DNA from: Parascardovia denticolens DSM 10105 = JCM 12538
Lineage (GTDB): Bacteria > Actinomycetota > Actinomycetes > Actinomycetales > Bifidobacteriaceae
DNA length: 64,000 bases
Direction: 5' to 3'
NCBI RefSeq assembly: GCF_001042675.1
Contig: NZ_AP012333.1
Span: forward strand, 868,001 to 932,000
A model generated the notes under the pieces. That model saw nothing but the letters and a program-made list of their open reading frames with translations, made no database searches and was not told the DNA's origin. The number at the start of each line of letters is the position of its first letter. Position 1 is the first letter of the stretch. Of the stretch, positions 56,378-64,000 are shown in pieces. The translations under genes and the position numbers were made by a program.

Positions 56378-56393
56378 TGTGATAAAGGTCACG
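56378..56393 (+). promoter_or_regulatory. CRP/FNR-family binding site upstream of pflB
   Basis: TGTGATAAAGGTCACG matches the CRP/FNR-type palindrome TGTGA-N6-TCACA in nine of ten defining positions. It lies about 116 bp before the pflB start codon and is suited to control by redox or carbon state. Confidence 0.6.
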
Positions 56394-56508
56394 CATTTGC
56401 CTCTCTATGAGGATGAAAAAGCCACTCTGAATACAAGCCCCTCATCTAGAATGGACTTATCCGACGCATTGAAGCATCGTATGGAACGAGGCACAAAAAG
56501 GAGTGCAT

Positions 56509-58866
56509 ATGACTACCACAGAAAAGCCAGTCGTTTCCGCTGAGGAACTCCAGGCTGAGGCTTGGAAGGGCTTCGTCGGCGGCAACTGGGAAAAGAACAT
56601 TGATGTGCGTGACTTCATCCAGAAGAACTACACGCCTTATGAGGGTGATGAATCCTTCTTGGCCCCCGCGACCGAGAAGACCAAGCACCTGTGGAAAAAG
56701 CTGGATGACGAATATCTGGCAGTGGAACGCAAGCAGCGCGTTTATGACGTCGACACCCATACTCCCGCGGACATCGACGCCTTCCCCGCTGGCTATATCG
56801 ATGACCAGGATGATGTGATCGTCGGCCTGCAAACCGACGTTCCCTGCAAGCGCGCCATGATGCCCAACGGCGGTTGGCGCATGGTTGAGCAGGCCATCCG
56901 CGAGGCTGGCAAGGAGCCTGATCCCGAGATCAAGAAGATCTTCACCCGTTATCGCAAGACCCATAACGATGGCGTCTTCGGCGTTTACACCGCCCGTATC
57001 AAGCGCGCCCGCCACAACAAGATCCTCACTGGTCTGCCGGATGCTTACGGCCGTGGCCGCATCATCGGCGATTACCGTCGCGTGGCCCTTTACGGCGTCA
57101 ACACCCTGATCGCCTTCAAGAAGCTGGACAAGGACTCCATCCCTTACCGCAACGACTTCACCGAGCCTGAGATCGAGCATTGGATCCGCTTCCGCGAAGA
57201 GCATGATGAGCAGATCAAGGCCCTGAAGAAGCTCATTGTTCTGGGCAACGAGTACGGACTGGATCTGTCACGTCCCGCTCAGACAGCCAAGGAAGCCGTT
57301 CAGTGGACCTACATGGGCTACTTGGCCTCCGTCAAGAGCCAGGATGGCGCCGCCATGTCCATCGGCCGCCTGTCCGCCTTCTTCGATTGCTACTTCGAGC
57401 GCGACCTCAAGGCCGGCATCATCGATGAAACCGATGCTCAGGAAATCATCGATAACATCGTCATGAAGTTGCGTATCGTCCGCTTCCTGCGTACCAAGGA
57501 CTACGACAACATCTTCTCCGGCGACCCTTACTGGGCCACCTGGTCCGACGCAGGCTTCGGCGATGATGGCCGCACCCTGGTCACCAAGACCTCCTTCCGG
57601 CTGCTCAACACCCTGACTTTGGAGCATCTGGGACCCGGCCCCGAACCCAACATCACCATCTTCTGGGATCCCAAGCTGCCGGAAGGCTACAAGCGTTTCT
57701 GCGCCAAGATCTCCATCGACACCTCCGCCATCCAGTACGAGTCCGATAAGGACATCCGTTCCCACTGGGGCGATGACGCCGCCATCGCCTGTTGCGTGTC
57801 TCCTATGCGTGTCGGCAAGCAGATGCAGTTCTTCGCCGCCCGTGTGAACACGGCCAAGGCCTTCCTTTACGCCCTCAACGACGGCCGCGATGAGATGACC
57901 GGTCTGCGCGTGATCGACGAAGGCGTCCTGGATCCAATCCAGTTCAACGCGGACGGCTCCCTCAACTTCGAGTCCGTCACCAAGAACTACGAGAAGGCCC
58001 TGGAATGGCTGTCCGAGACTTACGTCGAGGCCTTGAACATCATCCATTACATGCATGATAAGTACGCCTACGAGGCCATCGAGATGGCCCTGCACGACAA
58101 GGAAGTCTACCGCACCCTCGGTTGCGGCATGTCCGGTCTGTCCATCGCGGCCGACTCCCTGTCCGCAGTCAAGTACGCCAAGGTCTACCCGATCTACAAC
58201 AAGGACGCCAAGGGCACTCCCGAGTATGTGGAAGGGGCTGACGACGACCTGATCGTCAACTTCAAGACCGTGGGCGACTTCCCGATTTACGGCAACGATG
58301 ATGACCGGGCCGATGATTTGGCCAAGTGGGTGGTCTCCACCGTCATGGGTCAGGTTCGTCGTCTGCCCGTCTACCGCGACGCCGTCCCCACCCAGTCCAT
58401 CCTGACCATCACGTCCAACGTGGAATATGGCAAGAACACCGGGTCCTTCCCCTCTGGGCACAAGAAGGGCACCCCCTTCGCCCCCGGCGCCAACCCTGAG
58501 AACGGCATGGATTCCCATGGCATGCTGCCTTCCATGTATTCCGTGGGCAAAATCGACTACGATGACGCCTTGGATGGCATCTCCCTGACCAACACCATCA
58601 CCCCTGATGGTTTGGGTCGCGATGAAGAGGACCGCATCACCAATCTGGTGGGCATCCTGGATTCCGGCAACGGTCATGGCCTCTACCACGCCAACATCAA
58701 CGTCCTGCGTAAGGAACAGCTGGAGGACGCCGTCGAGCATCCTGAAAAGTATCCTCACCTGACCGTCCGCGTGTCCGGCTACGCCGTCAACTTCGTCAAG
58801 CTGACCAAGGAACAGCAGCTGGATGTCATCTCCCGCACCTTCCATCAGGGAGCGGTGACCGACTAA
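56509..58866 (+). CDS. pflB: Formate C-acetyltransferase (pyruvate formate-lyase)
   Basis: Glycyl-radical enzyme splitting pyruvate with CoA into acetyl-CoA and formate under anoxia, a main outlet of bifidobacterial fermentation. Active-site Cys pair is seen in [18 protein letters not shown]; the radical Gly is in [15 protein letters not shown] near the C terminus. All conserved blocks are present, including the N-terminal [23 protein letters not shown] 56509 follows AAAGGAG; GTG 56503 is in frame. 785 residues. The gene for its activase follows after a terminator. Confidence 0.97.
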   Translation: MTTTEKPVVSAEELQAEAWKGFVGGNWEKNIDVRDFIQKNYTPYEGDESFLAPATEKTKHLWKKLDDEYLAVERKQRVYDVDTHTPADIDAFPAGYIDDQDDVIVGLQTDVPCKRAMMPNGGWRMVEQAIREAGKEPDPEIKKIFTRYRKTHNDGVFGVYTARIKRARHNKILTGLPDAYGRGRIIGDYRRVALYGVNTLIAFKKLDKDSIPYRNDFTEPEIEHWIRFREEHDEQIKALKKLIVLGNEYGLDLSRPAQTAKEAVQWTYMGYLASVKSQDGAAMSIGRLSAFFDCYFERDLKAGIIDETDAQEIIDNIVMKLRIVRFLRTKDYDNIFSGDPYWATWSDAGFGDDGRTLVTKTSFRLLNTLTLEHLGPGPEPNITIFWDPKLPEGYKRFCAKISIDTSAIQYESDKDIRSHWGDDAAIACCVSPMRVGKQMQFFAARVNTAKAFLYALNDGRDEMTGLRVIDEGVLDPIQFNADGSLNFESVTKNYEKALEWLSETYVEALNIIHYMHDKYAYEAIEMALHDKEVYRTLGCGMSGLSIAADSLSAVKYAKVYPIYNKDAKGTPEYVEGADDDLIVNFKTVGDFPIYGNDDDRADDLAKWVVSTVMGQVRRLPVYRDAVPTQSILTITSNVEYGKNTGSFPSGHKKGTPFAPGANPENGMDSHGMLPSMYSVGKIDYDDALDGISLTNTITPDGLGRDEEDRITNLVGILDSGNGHGLYHANINVLRKEQLEDAVEHPEKYPHLTVRVSGYAVNFVKLTKEQQLDVISRTFHQGAVTD

Positions 58867-58888
58867 GGGTAGCTTTTCCGATTAAGCC

Positions 58889-58929
58889 AGAGGGGCTGGG
58901 CCGCGAGGGTCCGGCCCCTCTTCCCTTTT
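58889..58929 (+). terminator. Intrinsic terminator after pflB
   Basis: AGAGGGGC (58889-58896) pairs with GCCCCTCT (58914-58921), with further imperfect pairs inside, and is followed by TCCCTTTTG. It lies between pflB and pflA, so pflA probably needs its own promoter or read-through. Confidence 0.75.
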
Positions 58930-59097
58930 GGCCTACCTCTTCTTAAACGAATCGCCTGTGCTCAGAGGGAAGCGGACTGACACCTCTTTCTGTCTGGGCA
59001 GGAAAAACGTTAGGATAGGGGAAGACGAAAACCGTAACGAGCTCCGCTCATCCAGATGGCAACCATCCAGATGAGGCTCGGACCTAAGGAGACGACG

Positions 59098-59970
59098 ATG
59101 TCAGACTTCCGCACCACCCAGCCGCACATGCTGAAGGAATCCAAGGCTTACCAAAGCCAAATCCTCATGGGAGGCCTGTCAGGGTTCGAGTCCCCGGTCG
59201 GGATGGACCGGCGGGACAGGCTCCAGGCGTTGAAAACGGGGGATATCGGTTTCGTCCATTCTTGGGACATCAACACATCGGTCGACGGGCCCGGTACCCG
59301 GATGACCGTCTTCATGAGTGGCTGCCCCTTGCGCTGCCAATACTGTCAAAACCCCGACACCTGGAAGATGAGGGATGGGCGGCCCGTCTACCTGGAGGCC
59401 ATGATCGACAAGGTCGCCCGCTACAAGGACCTGTTCCAACTGACCCATGGTGGCATCACCTTCTCCGGTGGTGAGTCCATGCAGCAGCCGAAATTCGTCA
59501 CCCGGGTTTTCCGGGCGGCCAAGGAGATGGGGATCCATACCTGTCTGGATACCTCCGGCTTCCTGGGTAAGAACTACAGCGATCGGGACATCGAAGACAT
59601 CGACCTCTGCCTGCTGGATGTGAAGTCAGGCGATGAGGAGACCTATCACAAGGTGACGGGGGGGACCTTGCAGCCGACCATCGACTTCGGCAAAAGGCTG
59701 TCGAAGCTGGGCTCGAAGATTTGGATTCGCTTCGTTTTGGTCCCCGGTCTCACCGACTCGGTGGAAAACGTGGAGAACGTGGCCCGGATCTGTGAACAGT
59801 TCGGGAACGCGGTGGAGCATATCGATGTTCTACCTTTCCATCAACTGGGCCGGCCCAAGTGGCATGAGTTGCGCATCCCTTACCCTTTGGAGGACGCCAA
59901 GGGGCCGGGCAAGGAGCTGAAAGCCCGCGTCATCAAGCAGTTCGAAGACCACGGATTCGTCGTTTACTGA
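59098..59970 (+). CDS. pflA: Pyruvate formate-lyase activating enzyme
   Basis: Radical-SAM enzyme that installs the glycyl radical on PflB. The iron-sulfur motif CxxxCxxC is CPLRCQYCQNPD; the SAM-binding GGE motif is TFSGGESMQQP. ATG 59098 follows AAGGAG. 290 residues, with an N-terminal ~55-residue extension before the radical-SAM core (GFVHSWDINTSVDGPGTRM). Expressed with pflB in spite of the intervening terminator. Confidence 0.95.
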   Translation: MSDFRTTQPHMLKESKAYQSQILMGGLSGFESPVGMDRRDRLQALKTGDIGFVHSWDINTSVDGPGTRMTVFMSGCPLRCQYCQNPDTWKMRDGRPVYLEAMIDKVARYKDLFQLTHGGITFSGGESMQQPKFVTRVFRAAKEMGIHTCLDTSGFLGKNYSDRDIEDIDLCLLDVKSGDEETYHKVTGGTLQPTIDFGKRLSKLGSKIWIRFVLVPGLTDSVENVENVARICEQFGNAVEHIDVLPFHQLGRPKWHELRIPYPLEDAKGPGKELKARVIKQFEDHGFVVY

Positions 59971-60018
59971 TTCGTCCCGTCCATCCCGCTACCGGAGGCG
60001 TGTTAGGCTGGTTTCGTT

Positions 60019-61317
60019 ATGACTTACCAAGAAAAGCATGTGAGGCTTCTCAAGGAACCAGCCGGGGGAGTCCCTGACCTGATCGATACCAGAGCCGAGT
60101 ACGACGACTTCCTCCAGCGTTTTTCCTCCGCCTCAGGACCCATAGCAGTGGACGCGGAACGTGCCTCCGGCTACCGCTATTCCCAGCAGGATTGGCTCAT
60201 CCAATTCAAAAGGGAAGGGGCCGGGATCGCCTTGATCGACCCGGTCGCCTTGTCCGAGCAAGAGATGGACTGGCAAGACGTGAACGAGGCTTTCGGAGAC
60301 GCCGTCTGGATCATGCATGACAGCTCCCAGGACCTGCCGGGCTATTTCGACTTGGGGCTCAAGCCCGCCGGTCTCTTCGACACCGAAAGGGCCGCCCGCC
60401 TCCTGGGACAGGTCCGTTTCGGGCTGGCAGCCGTCACGGAACGTTATCTTGACCTCACTTTGGCCAAGGAGCATTCAGCCGCCGACTGGTCCTACCGGCC
60501 TTTGGACCGGGACATGCGCATTTACGCCGCCTTGGACGTGGAAGTGCTCATCGAGCTGGAAGGCCTGATGAAGAAAGACCTGAAGAAAGCGGGCAAATGG
60601 GACTGGGCCCAGGAGGATTTCATCTACCTCCTGAACAAGGGGAAACAGGCCAAACCTTTGAAGGAAGAGCCTTGGAGGGGGATCTCCCACATCAACGTCA
60701 TCGACCGGGACCTGCGGGGCCTTGCCATCGCCCGGGCACTGTGGACCGTCCGGGACCGGCTGGCCCAAGACAACGACATCGCCCCCCACCTGCTTCTGCA
60801 GGATTCGGCCATCATCGAAGCCGCCCAGCGCAAGCCCCACAATTCCCAGGAGTTCCGGCGGATCCGCTCTCTCAATCAGCGGGTGCGGGTCCATAAGGGG
60901 GATGAGCGGGACAAGATGTTCGAACGTTACGCCCCCATCCAAAGGAAGGTCAAGCCACAAGTCTGGAAGGAGGCCATCTTCCAGGCCCTCTCCCTTCCTT
61001 ACGATCAGCTCCCCAAGAGGAGGAACGAGAATCCGGAGACGGGGGAGAACGCCCCGAAATCCCTGAAATACTGGCGGATCCATCACCCAGACCGGTATGA
61101 GCTCCTCCAATCCGTCCGCAAATTCATCACCCAGGTTTCGGAGGACACCTCCACCCCGACGGACATCATCCTCAAGCCCAAGATCGTCCGTAACCTCTGC
61201 TGGCATACCGATGTGGACAAGACTCCGGCAGGAATCCACGCTTATCTGCTCAAACAGGGGGCTCGCGCCTGGCAGGCGGACCTGCTTTCTGAGTCGTTGA
61301 GTAGCGTTATCATGTAG
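60019..61317 (+). CDS. rnd: Ribonuclease D with HRDC domain
   Basis: 3'-5' exoribonuclease for tRNA and other stable RNA. DEDDy exonuclease residues: Asp and Glu in PIAVDAERASGYRYS, Asp in WIMHDSSQDLPGYF, and Tyr-Asp in RDMRIYAALDVEVLIELE. Two helical C-terminal domains follow, the first (about 225-300) with HRDC character (ARALWTVRDRLAQDNDIAPHLLLQD). ATG 60019 has no strong ribosome binding site. 432 residues. Confidence 0.93.
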   Translation: MTYQEKHVRLLKEPAGGVPDLIDTRAEYDDFLQRFSSASGPIAVDAERASGYRYSQQDWLIQFKREGAGIALIDPVALSEQEMDWQDVNEAFGDAVWIMHDSSQDLPGYFDLGLKPAGLFDTERAARLLGQVRFGLAAVTERYLDLTLAKEHSAADWSYRPLDRDMRIYAALDVEVLIELEGLMKKDLKKAGKWDWAQEDFIYLLNKGKQAKPLKEEPWRGISHINVIDRDLRGLAIARALWTVRDRLAQDNDIAPHLLLQDSAIIEAAQRKPHNSQEFRRIRSLNQRVRVHKGDERDKMFERYAPIQRKVKPQVWKEAIFQALSLPYDQLPKRRNENPETGENAPKSLKYWRIHHPDRYELLQSVRKFITQVSEDTSTPTDIILKPKIVRNLCWHTDVDKTPAGIHAYLLKQGARAWQADLLSESLSSVIM

Positions 61318-61388
61318 AGGTTGTCTTTGCGGACTCCTGCAGTCTTAGGCAAAGTGATGTATGAGAAATTGATGAATTGGAGCCTAGC

Positions 61389-62756
61389 GTGAAAATCACC
61401 ATGAGGAATGTGGAACCTACCAAGAAGGTTCTGACCGTTACCGTCGATCAGGAAGAGCTTGAGCCTTACATGGACAAGGCCCGCAAGGAAATCGCCAACC
61501 AGGTCAATATTCCTGGTTTCCGCAAGGGGCATGTGCCCGGAAAGCTGATCGAGCAGCGCTTCGGCTTCGGGGCCGTTATCGGCGAGGCCGTGAATGACGC
61601 CGTTCCCGACTTCTACAATAAGGCCATCGAAGAGCGCAAGCTCCGCCCCATGGACCAGCCCAAGATCGACGTCAAGGACGTCCCCGAGTCCCATGAGGAT
61701 GACAAGAAGCTGAAGTTCACCGCCGAGGTTGAAGTCCGCCCTGAAGTGAAGCTGCCTAAGTTCGACGCAATGGAAGTCTCCATCCCCGAGCAGGCGGTGA
61801 CCGATGAAGACGTGGACAAGCGCCTGAACAACCTCCGCCAGCGCTTCGGCACCTTGGTGTCCGTGGACCGTCCCGCCAAGAAGGGCGATTTCGCCAGCAT
61901 CAACCTGGATACCCAGATCGACGGTAAGAGCGTGGATTCCCAGGAAGGCATCAGCTACGAAGTCGGTTCCGGCGCCATGCTTTCCGGACTGGATGAGGCT
62001 TTGGATGGCCTGTCCGCCGGCGAGGACACCACCTTCTCCAGCACCTTGGAAGGCGGCGAGCACGAAGGCGAGAAGGCCGAGGTCAAGCTGACCCTCAACT
62101 CCGTCAAAGAAGAGCAGTTGCCTGAGCTGGACGACGAGTTCGCCAAGGACGCGTCCGAGTTCGACACTCTGGACGAGCTCAAGGCTGACATTCGCAAGCA
62201 GTCCGAAGTGGACGCTCAGGCCCGTCAGGCCACCGAGGCCCGCGACGCCTTCATGGCCCAGATCGAAGAAGCCGAAGAGATCCCCATCCCCAAGGGCGTG
62301 CTTGAGCGCACCGTGACCGAGCACCTGCGTTCCATGGGCGTGGAAGATCCCAAGAAGGCCACCAAGGAGCAGGAGAAAGAAGCCAAGGACAGCGCCGAGA
62401 AAGAGCTGCGCGACCAGATCGTCCTCGACACCGTGGCTGAATCCCTCAATGTTCAGGTGACCCAAGCCGACGTGACCAACTTCCTGGCTTCCATCGCCCA
62501 GCAGTATGGCATGGATCCGACCAACTTCATCACCTCCATCGTCCAGAACGGCCAACTCAACTCCGCAGTCCAGGAAGTGGCCCGTTCCAAGGGCATGATC
62601 GAAGCCATGCGTCAGGTCACCTTCAAGGATCCCGCCGGCAAGGTCGTGGACCTGGGCCAATTCCTCGGCAGTGATGAGGAAGAGGAGGAGGCCAGCGTGG
62701 CCGCCGCTTCCCAGGCCGCCGCCGTCGCGGACGAAGTCTCCAAGTCCGAAGAGTAA
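61389..62756 (+). CDS. tig: Trigger factor (ribosome-associated chaperone)
   Basis: Binds nascent chains at the ribosome exit and isomerises prolyl bonds. GTG 61389 gives the family N terminus VKITMRNVEPTKKVLTV; the TTG at 61377 is upstream of the family start. The ribosome-binding signature is GFRKGHVPGKLIEQRFG; the PPIase (FKBP) domain covers about residues 150-240 (KKGDFASINLDTQIDG to SAGEDTTFSSTLEGGE), and the C-terminal chaperone domain follows, with a short Ser/Glu/Ala tail. 455 residues. A strong terminator follows. Confidence 0.97.
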   Translation: MKITMRNVEPTKKVLTVTVDQEELEPYMDKARKEIANQVNIPGFRKGHVPGKLIEQRFGFGAVIGEAVNDAVPDFYNKAIEERKLRPMDQPKIDVKDVPESHEDDKKLKFTAEVEVRPEVKLPKFDAMEVSIPEQAVTDEDVDKRLNNLRQRFGTLVSVDRPAKKGDFASINLDTQIDGKSVDSQEGISYEVGSGAMLSGLDEALDGLSAGEDTTFSSTLEGGEHEGEKAEVKLTLNSVKEEQLPELDDEFAKDASEFDTLDELKADIRKQSEVDAQARQATEARDAFMAQIEEAEEIPIPKGVLERTVTEHLRSMGVEDPKKATKEQEKEAKDSAEKELRDQIVLDTVAESLNVQVTQADVTNFLASIAQQYGMDPTNFITSIVQNGQLNSAVQEVARSKGMIEAMRQVTFKDPAGKVVDLGQFLGSDEEEEEASVAAASQAAAVADEVSKSEE

Positions 62757-62821
62757 ATTCAAACCCTGAAAGTAGATTTCAGACCCTGGTCTCTGAGGCT
62801 TCATGGCTTCTAGAGCCGCTC

Positions 62822-62852
62822 AGAAAGCCCGAGGAATCGGGCTTTCTTCATT
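62822..62852 (+). terminator. Intrinsic terminator after tig
   Basis: AGAAAGCCCGA (62822-62832) pairs perfectly with TCGGGCTTTCT (62837-62847), loop GGAA, followed by TCATTT. Confidence 0.88.
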
Positions 62853-62903
62853 TCCATAAAAGAGACGCGCCGCTGAAGAGACTAGGTCAAGGAGGAATAA
62901 GGC

Positions 62904-64000
62904 ATGGAAGGCGAAAACGAGAAAGACTTCTTCTCGGCCAGAAACTGGCCCTTGGCCCTGCTGGTCATCGTCGGGCTTGGCGTGGCCATCGGGGCCTGCT
63001 CGGCCGGCCTGACTTACCTCCTCGACTTCGTCCAGAAGGTCTGTCTGGGTTGGGCCGAAAGCCTGGACGATCCCACCCCCTTCATCACCCCTTGGCGGAG
63101 AAGGCTGGTCAGCATCGTCCTCGCCTCTTTCATCGCATCCCTCATCTGGTATCTGATCAGGAAGAGGGAGAAGCCGATCCCGTCCGTTTCCGGGGCGGTG
63201 ACCGGCAAGCCCATGCCTGTCTTGCGCAGCCTGACCCATATCATCCTGCAGATCGTCATCGTCGGGGCCGGTCTTCCCGTCGGCCGGGAGACCGCGCCCC
63301 GCGAATTGGGCGCTTTGTTCGGACAGAAGCTCTCTTCCACCCTCCGCCTGTCCAAGAAAGACATGCCTGTGGTCATCGCCGTGGCCGCAGGCGCCGGCTT
63401 CGCCGGGGTTTACAACGCGCCTTTGGCGGGGACTTTCTTCGCCTTGGAGATCCTCCTGTCCAGGATCGAACTGCCCGTGGTCGGCTTGGCCTTGGGGACC
63501 TCCCTGGTTTCCACCTTCACCGCCGGCTTCCTCAAGGGGATCAAGGTCTTCTATCGATTGCCGGTTTTGAAAGTCAGCATCCATCTGATGGTTTTCTCCT
63601 GCCTGATCGGGCCCCTCTGCGGTCTGGCCGCCTTTTTCTTCCGTATGTTCACCCAATGGGCGAACCGTCGGCAGGAGACCTCAAGGAAGACCTTATGGAT
63701 GTTGCCTCTGATGGGCTTGATGACCGGTCTGGTGGCCATCGTCTTCCCCCAGGTGATGGGGAATGGCCGTTCCCAGGCACAGATGGCTTACGGCTTGAGT
63801 CTGCTCGCCCAGGCTTCAGGCGGTCGGCAAGTGGCCGGATTCACGGGCCTGGATGCCTTGAAGGGTCTGGGGGACTTGAGCCTCGGGAGCCTCCGCCCAG
63901 GGAAGGCGGTCGGGATCGTCCTGTTGGTCTTGATGGTCCTGATCGTCGCCAAGACTTTGCTGGCCGGATTCACCATCCGGGCGGGGGCGGCCGGAGGAGT
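62904..64000 (+). CDS. ClC-family chloride channel or transporter, 3' end outside window
   Basis: ATG 62904 with AAGGAGGAA starts MEGENEKDFFSARNWP; the frame stays open to base 64000 (365 codons). Multiple hydrophobic helices of the voltage-gated chloride channel family: LLVIVGLGVAIGACSAGLTYLLDF, the gating-glutamate motif VGRETAPRELGALFGQ, GAGFAGVYNAPLAGTFFALEIL and LGTSLVSTFTAGFLKG. The canonical GSGIP filter motif is not recognisable (SVSGAVTGKPMP lies in its place), so the subfamily is atypical. Ion and direction of transport unknown. Confidence 0.88.
   Translation, partial: MEGENEKDFFSARNWPLALLVIVGLGVAIGACSAGLTYLLDFVQKVCLGWAESLDDPTPFITPWRRRLVSIVLASFIASLIWYLIRKREKPIPSVSGAVTGKPMPVLRSLTHIILQIVIVGAGLPVGRETAPRELGALFGQKLSSTLRLSKKDMPVVIAVAAGAGFAGVYNAPLAGTFFALEILLSRIELPVVGLALGTSLVSTFTAGFLKGIKVFYRLPVLKVSIHLMVFSCLIGPLCGLAAFFFRMFTQWANRRQETSRKTLWMLPLMGLMTGLVAIVFPQVMGNGRSQAQMAYGLSLLAQASGGRQVAGFTGLDALKGLGDLSLGSLRPGKAVGIVLLVLMVLIVAKTLLAGFTIRAGAAGG

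Noticed and set aside
62820-63656. Minus-strand frame at the window end
   Set aside because: Glu/Gln/Gly/Asp-rich shadow of the ClC-family gene on the plus strand, which has membrane helices and a good ribosome binding site.
1-64000. CRISPR arrays, tRNA or rRNA genes, insertion sequences, prophage
   Set aside because: Searched by eye on both strands; no spaced repeat array, tRNA-like cloverleaf, transposase or integrase was found.

Overview
The window is chromosomal DNA from a bifidobacterium-like actinobacterium (Bifidobacteriaceae, most likely genus Bifidobacterium; species not assignable by eye). The basis is the gene order ftsK-pgsA-cinA-clgR-DUF3046-recA-recX and hpf-secA, actinobacterial families (ClgR, DUF3046, DUF4193, DUF349, SepH, DUF3516-type helicase), a lysine/alanine-rich primary sigma factor, GC-rich codon use and a pyruvate formate-lyase pair. 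Almost all of it is core housekeeping sequence.

Layout. 1-7.6 kb: end of ftsK, pgsA, cinA, clgR, a DUF3046 gene, SOS-controlled recA and recX. 7.7-8.1 kb: RNase P RNA on the minus strand. 8.3-14.6 kb: hpf, secA, a ROK glucokinase, a small membrane protein and a plsC-type acyltransferase. 14.7-18.2 kb (minus): PASTA Ser/Thr kinase and a polyprenyl diphosphate synthase, divergent from a DUF4192-like gene that precedes rpoD. 21.4-26.6 kb: topoisomerase IV parE and parC, convergent. 26.8-37.8 kb: phosphodiesterase-family enzyme, sepH, DUF4193, dut, rel, DUF349 protein, hisS, aspS. 38-45.3 kb: an accessory stretch with a DUF4097 gene, a lower-GC two-gene glycine-zipper cassette (one gene cut by an in-frame TGA), nicotinamidase, and an ABC exporter / LytTR / DUF3021 operon. 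45.4-64 kb: DUF3516-type helicase, carA-carB, rarA, nadE, a SPOR-like protein, pflB-pflA, RNase D, trigger factor and the start of a ClC-family channel gene.

The genes cover DNA repair and segregation (FtsK, RecA/RecX, ParE/ParC, RarA), translocation and folding (SecA, Tig), stress and growth control (ClgR, HPF, Rel, PASTA kinase, SigA), lipid and isoprenoid synthesis (PgsA, PlsC, prenyl synthase), pyrimidine and NAD metabolism (CarAB, Dut, NadE, PncA) and anaerobic pyruvate dissimilation (PflB/PflA).

Most interesting observations: the lower-GC cassette at 38.7-41.35 kb with an in-frame TGA and an 11-G tract next to its promoter; a YafQ-like toxin relic between hisS and aspS; a hairpin that buries the carA ribosome binding site; a possible ATA start for pgsA; exclusive hairpins in the recA leader; an 18-nt element shared by the recA leader and the rpoD-side divergent promoter; and several intergenic spacers built of degenerate tandem repeats with different periods (8, 9, 14 nt).
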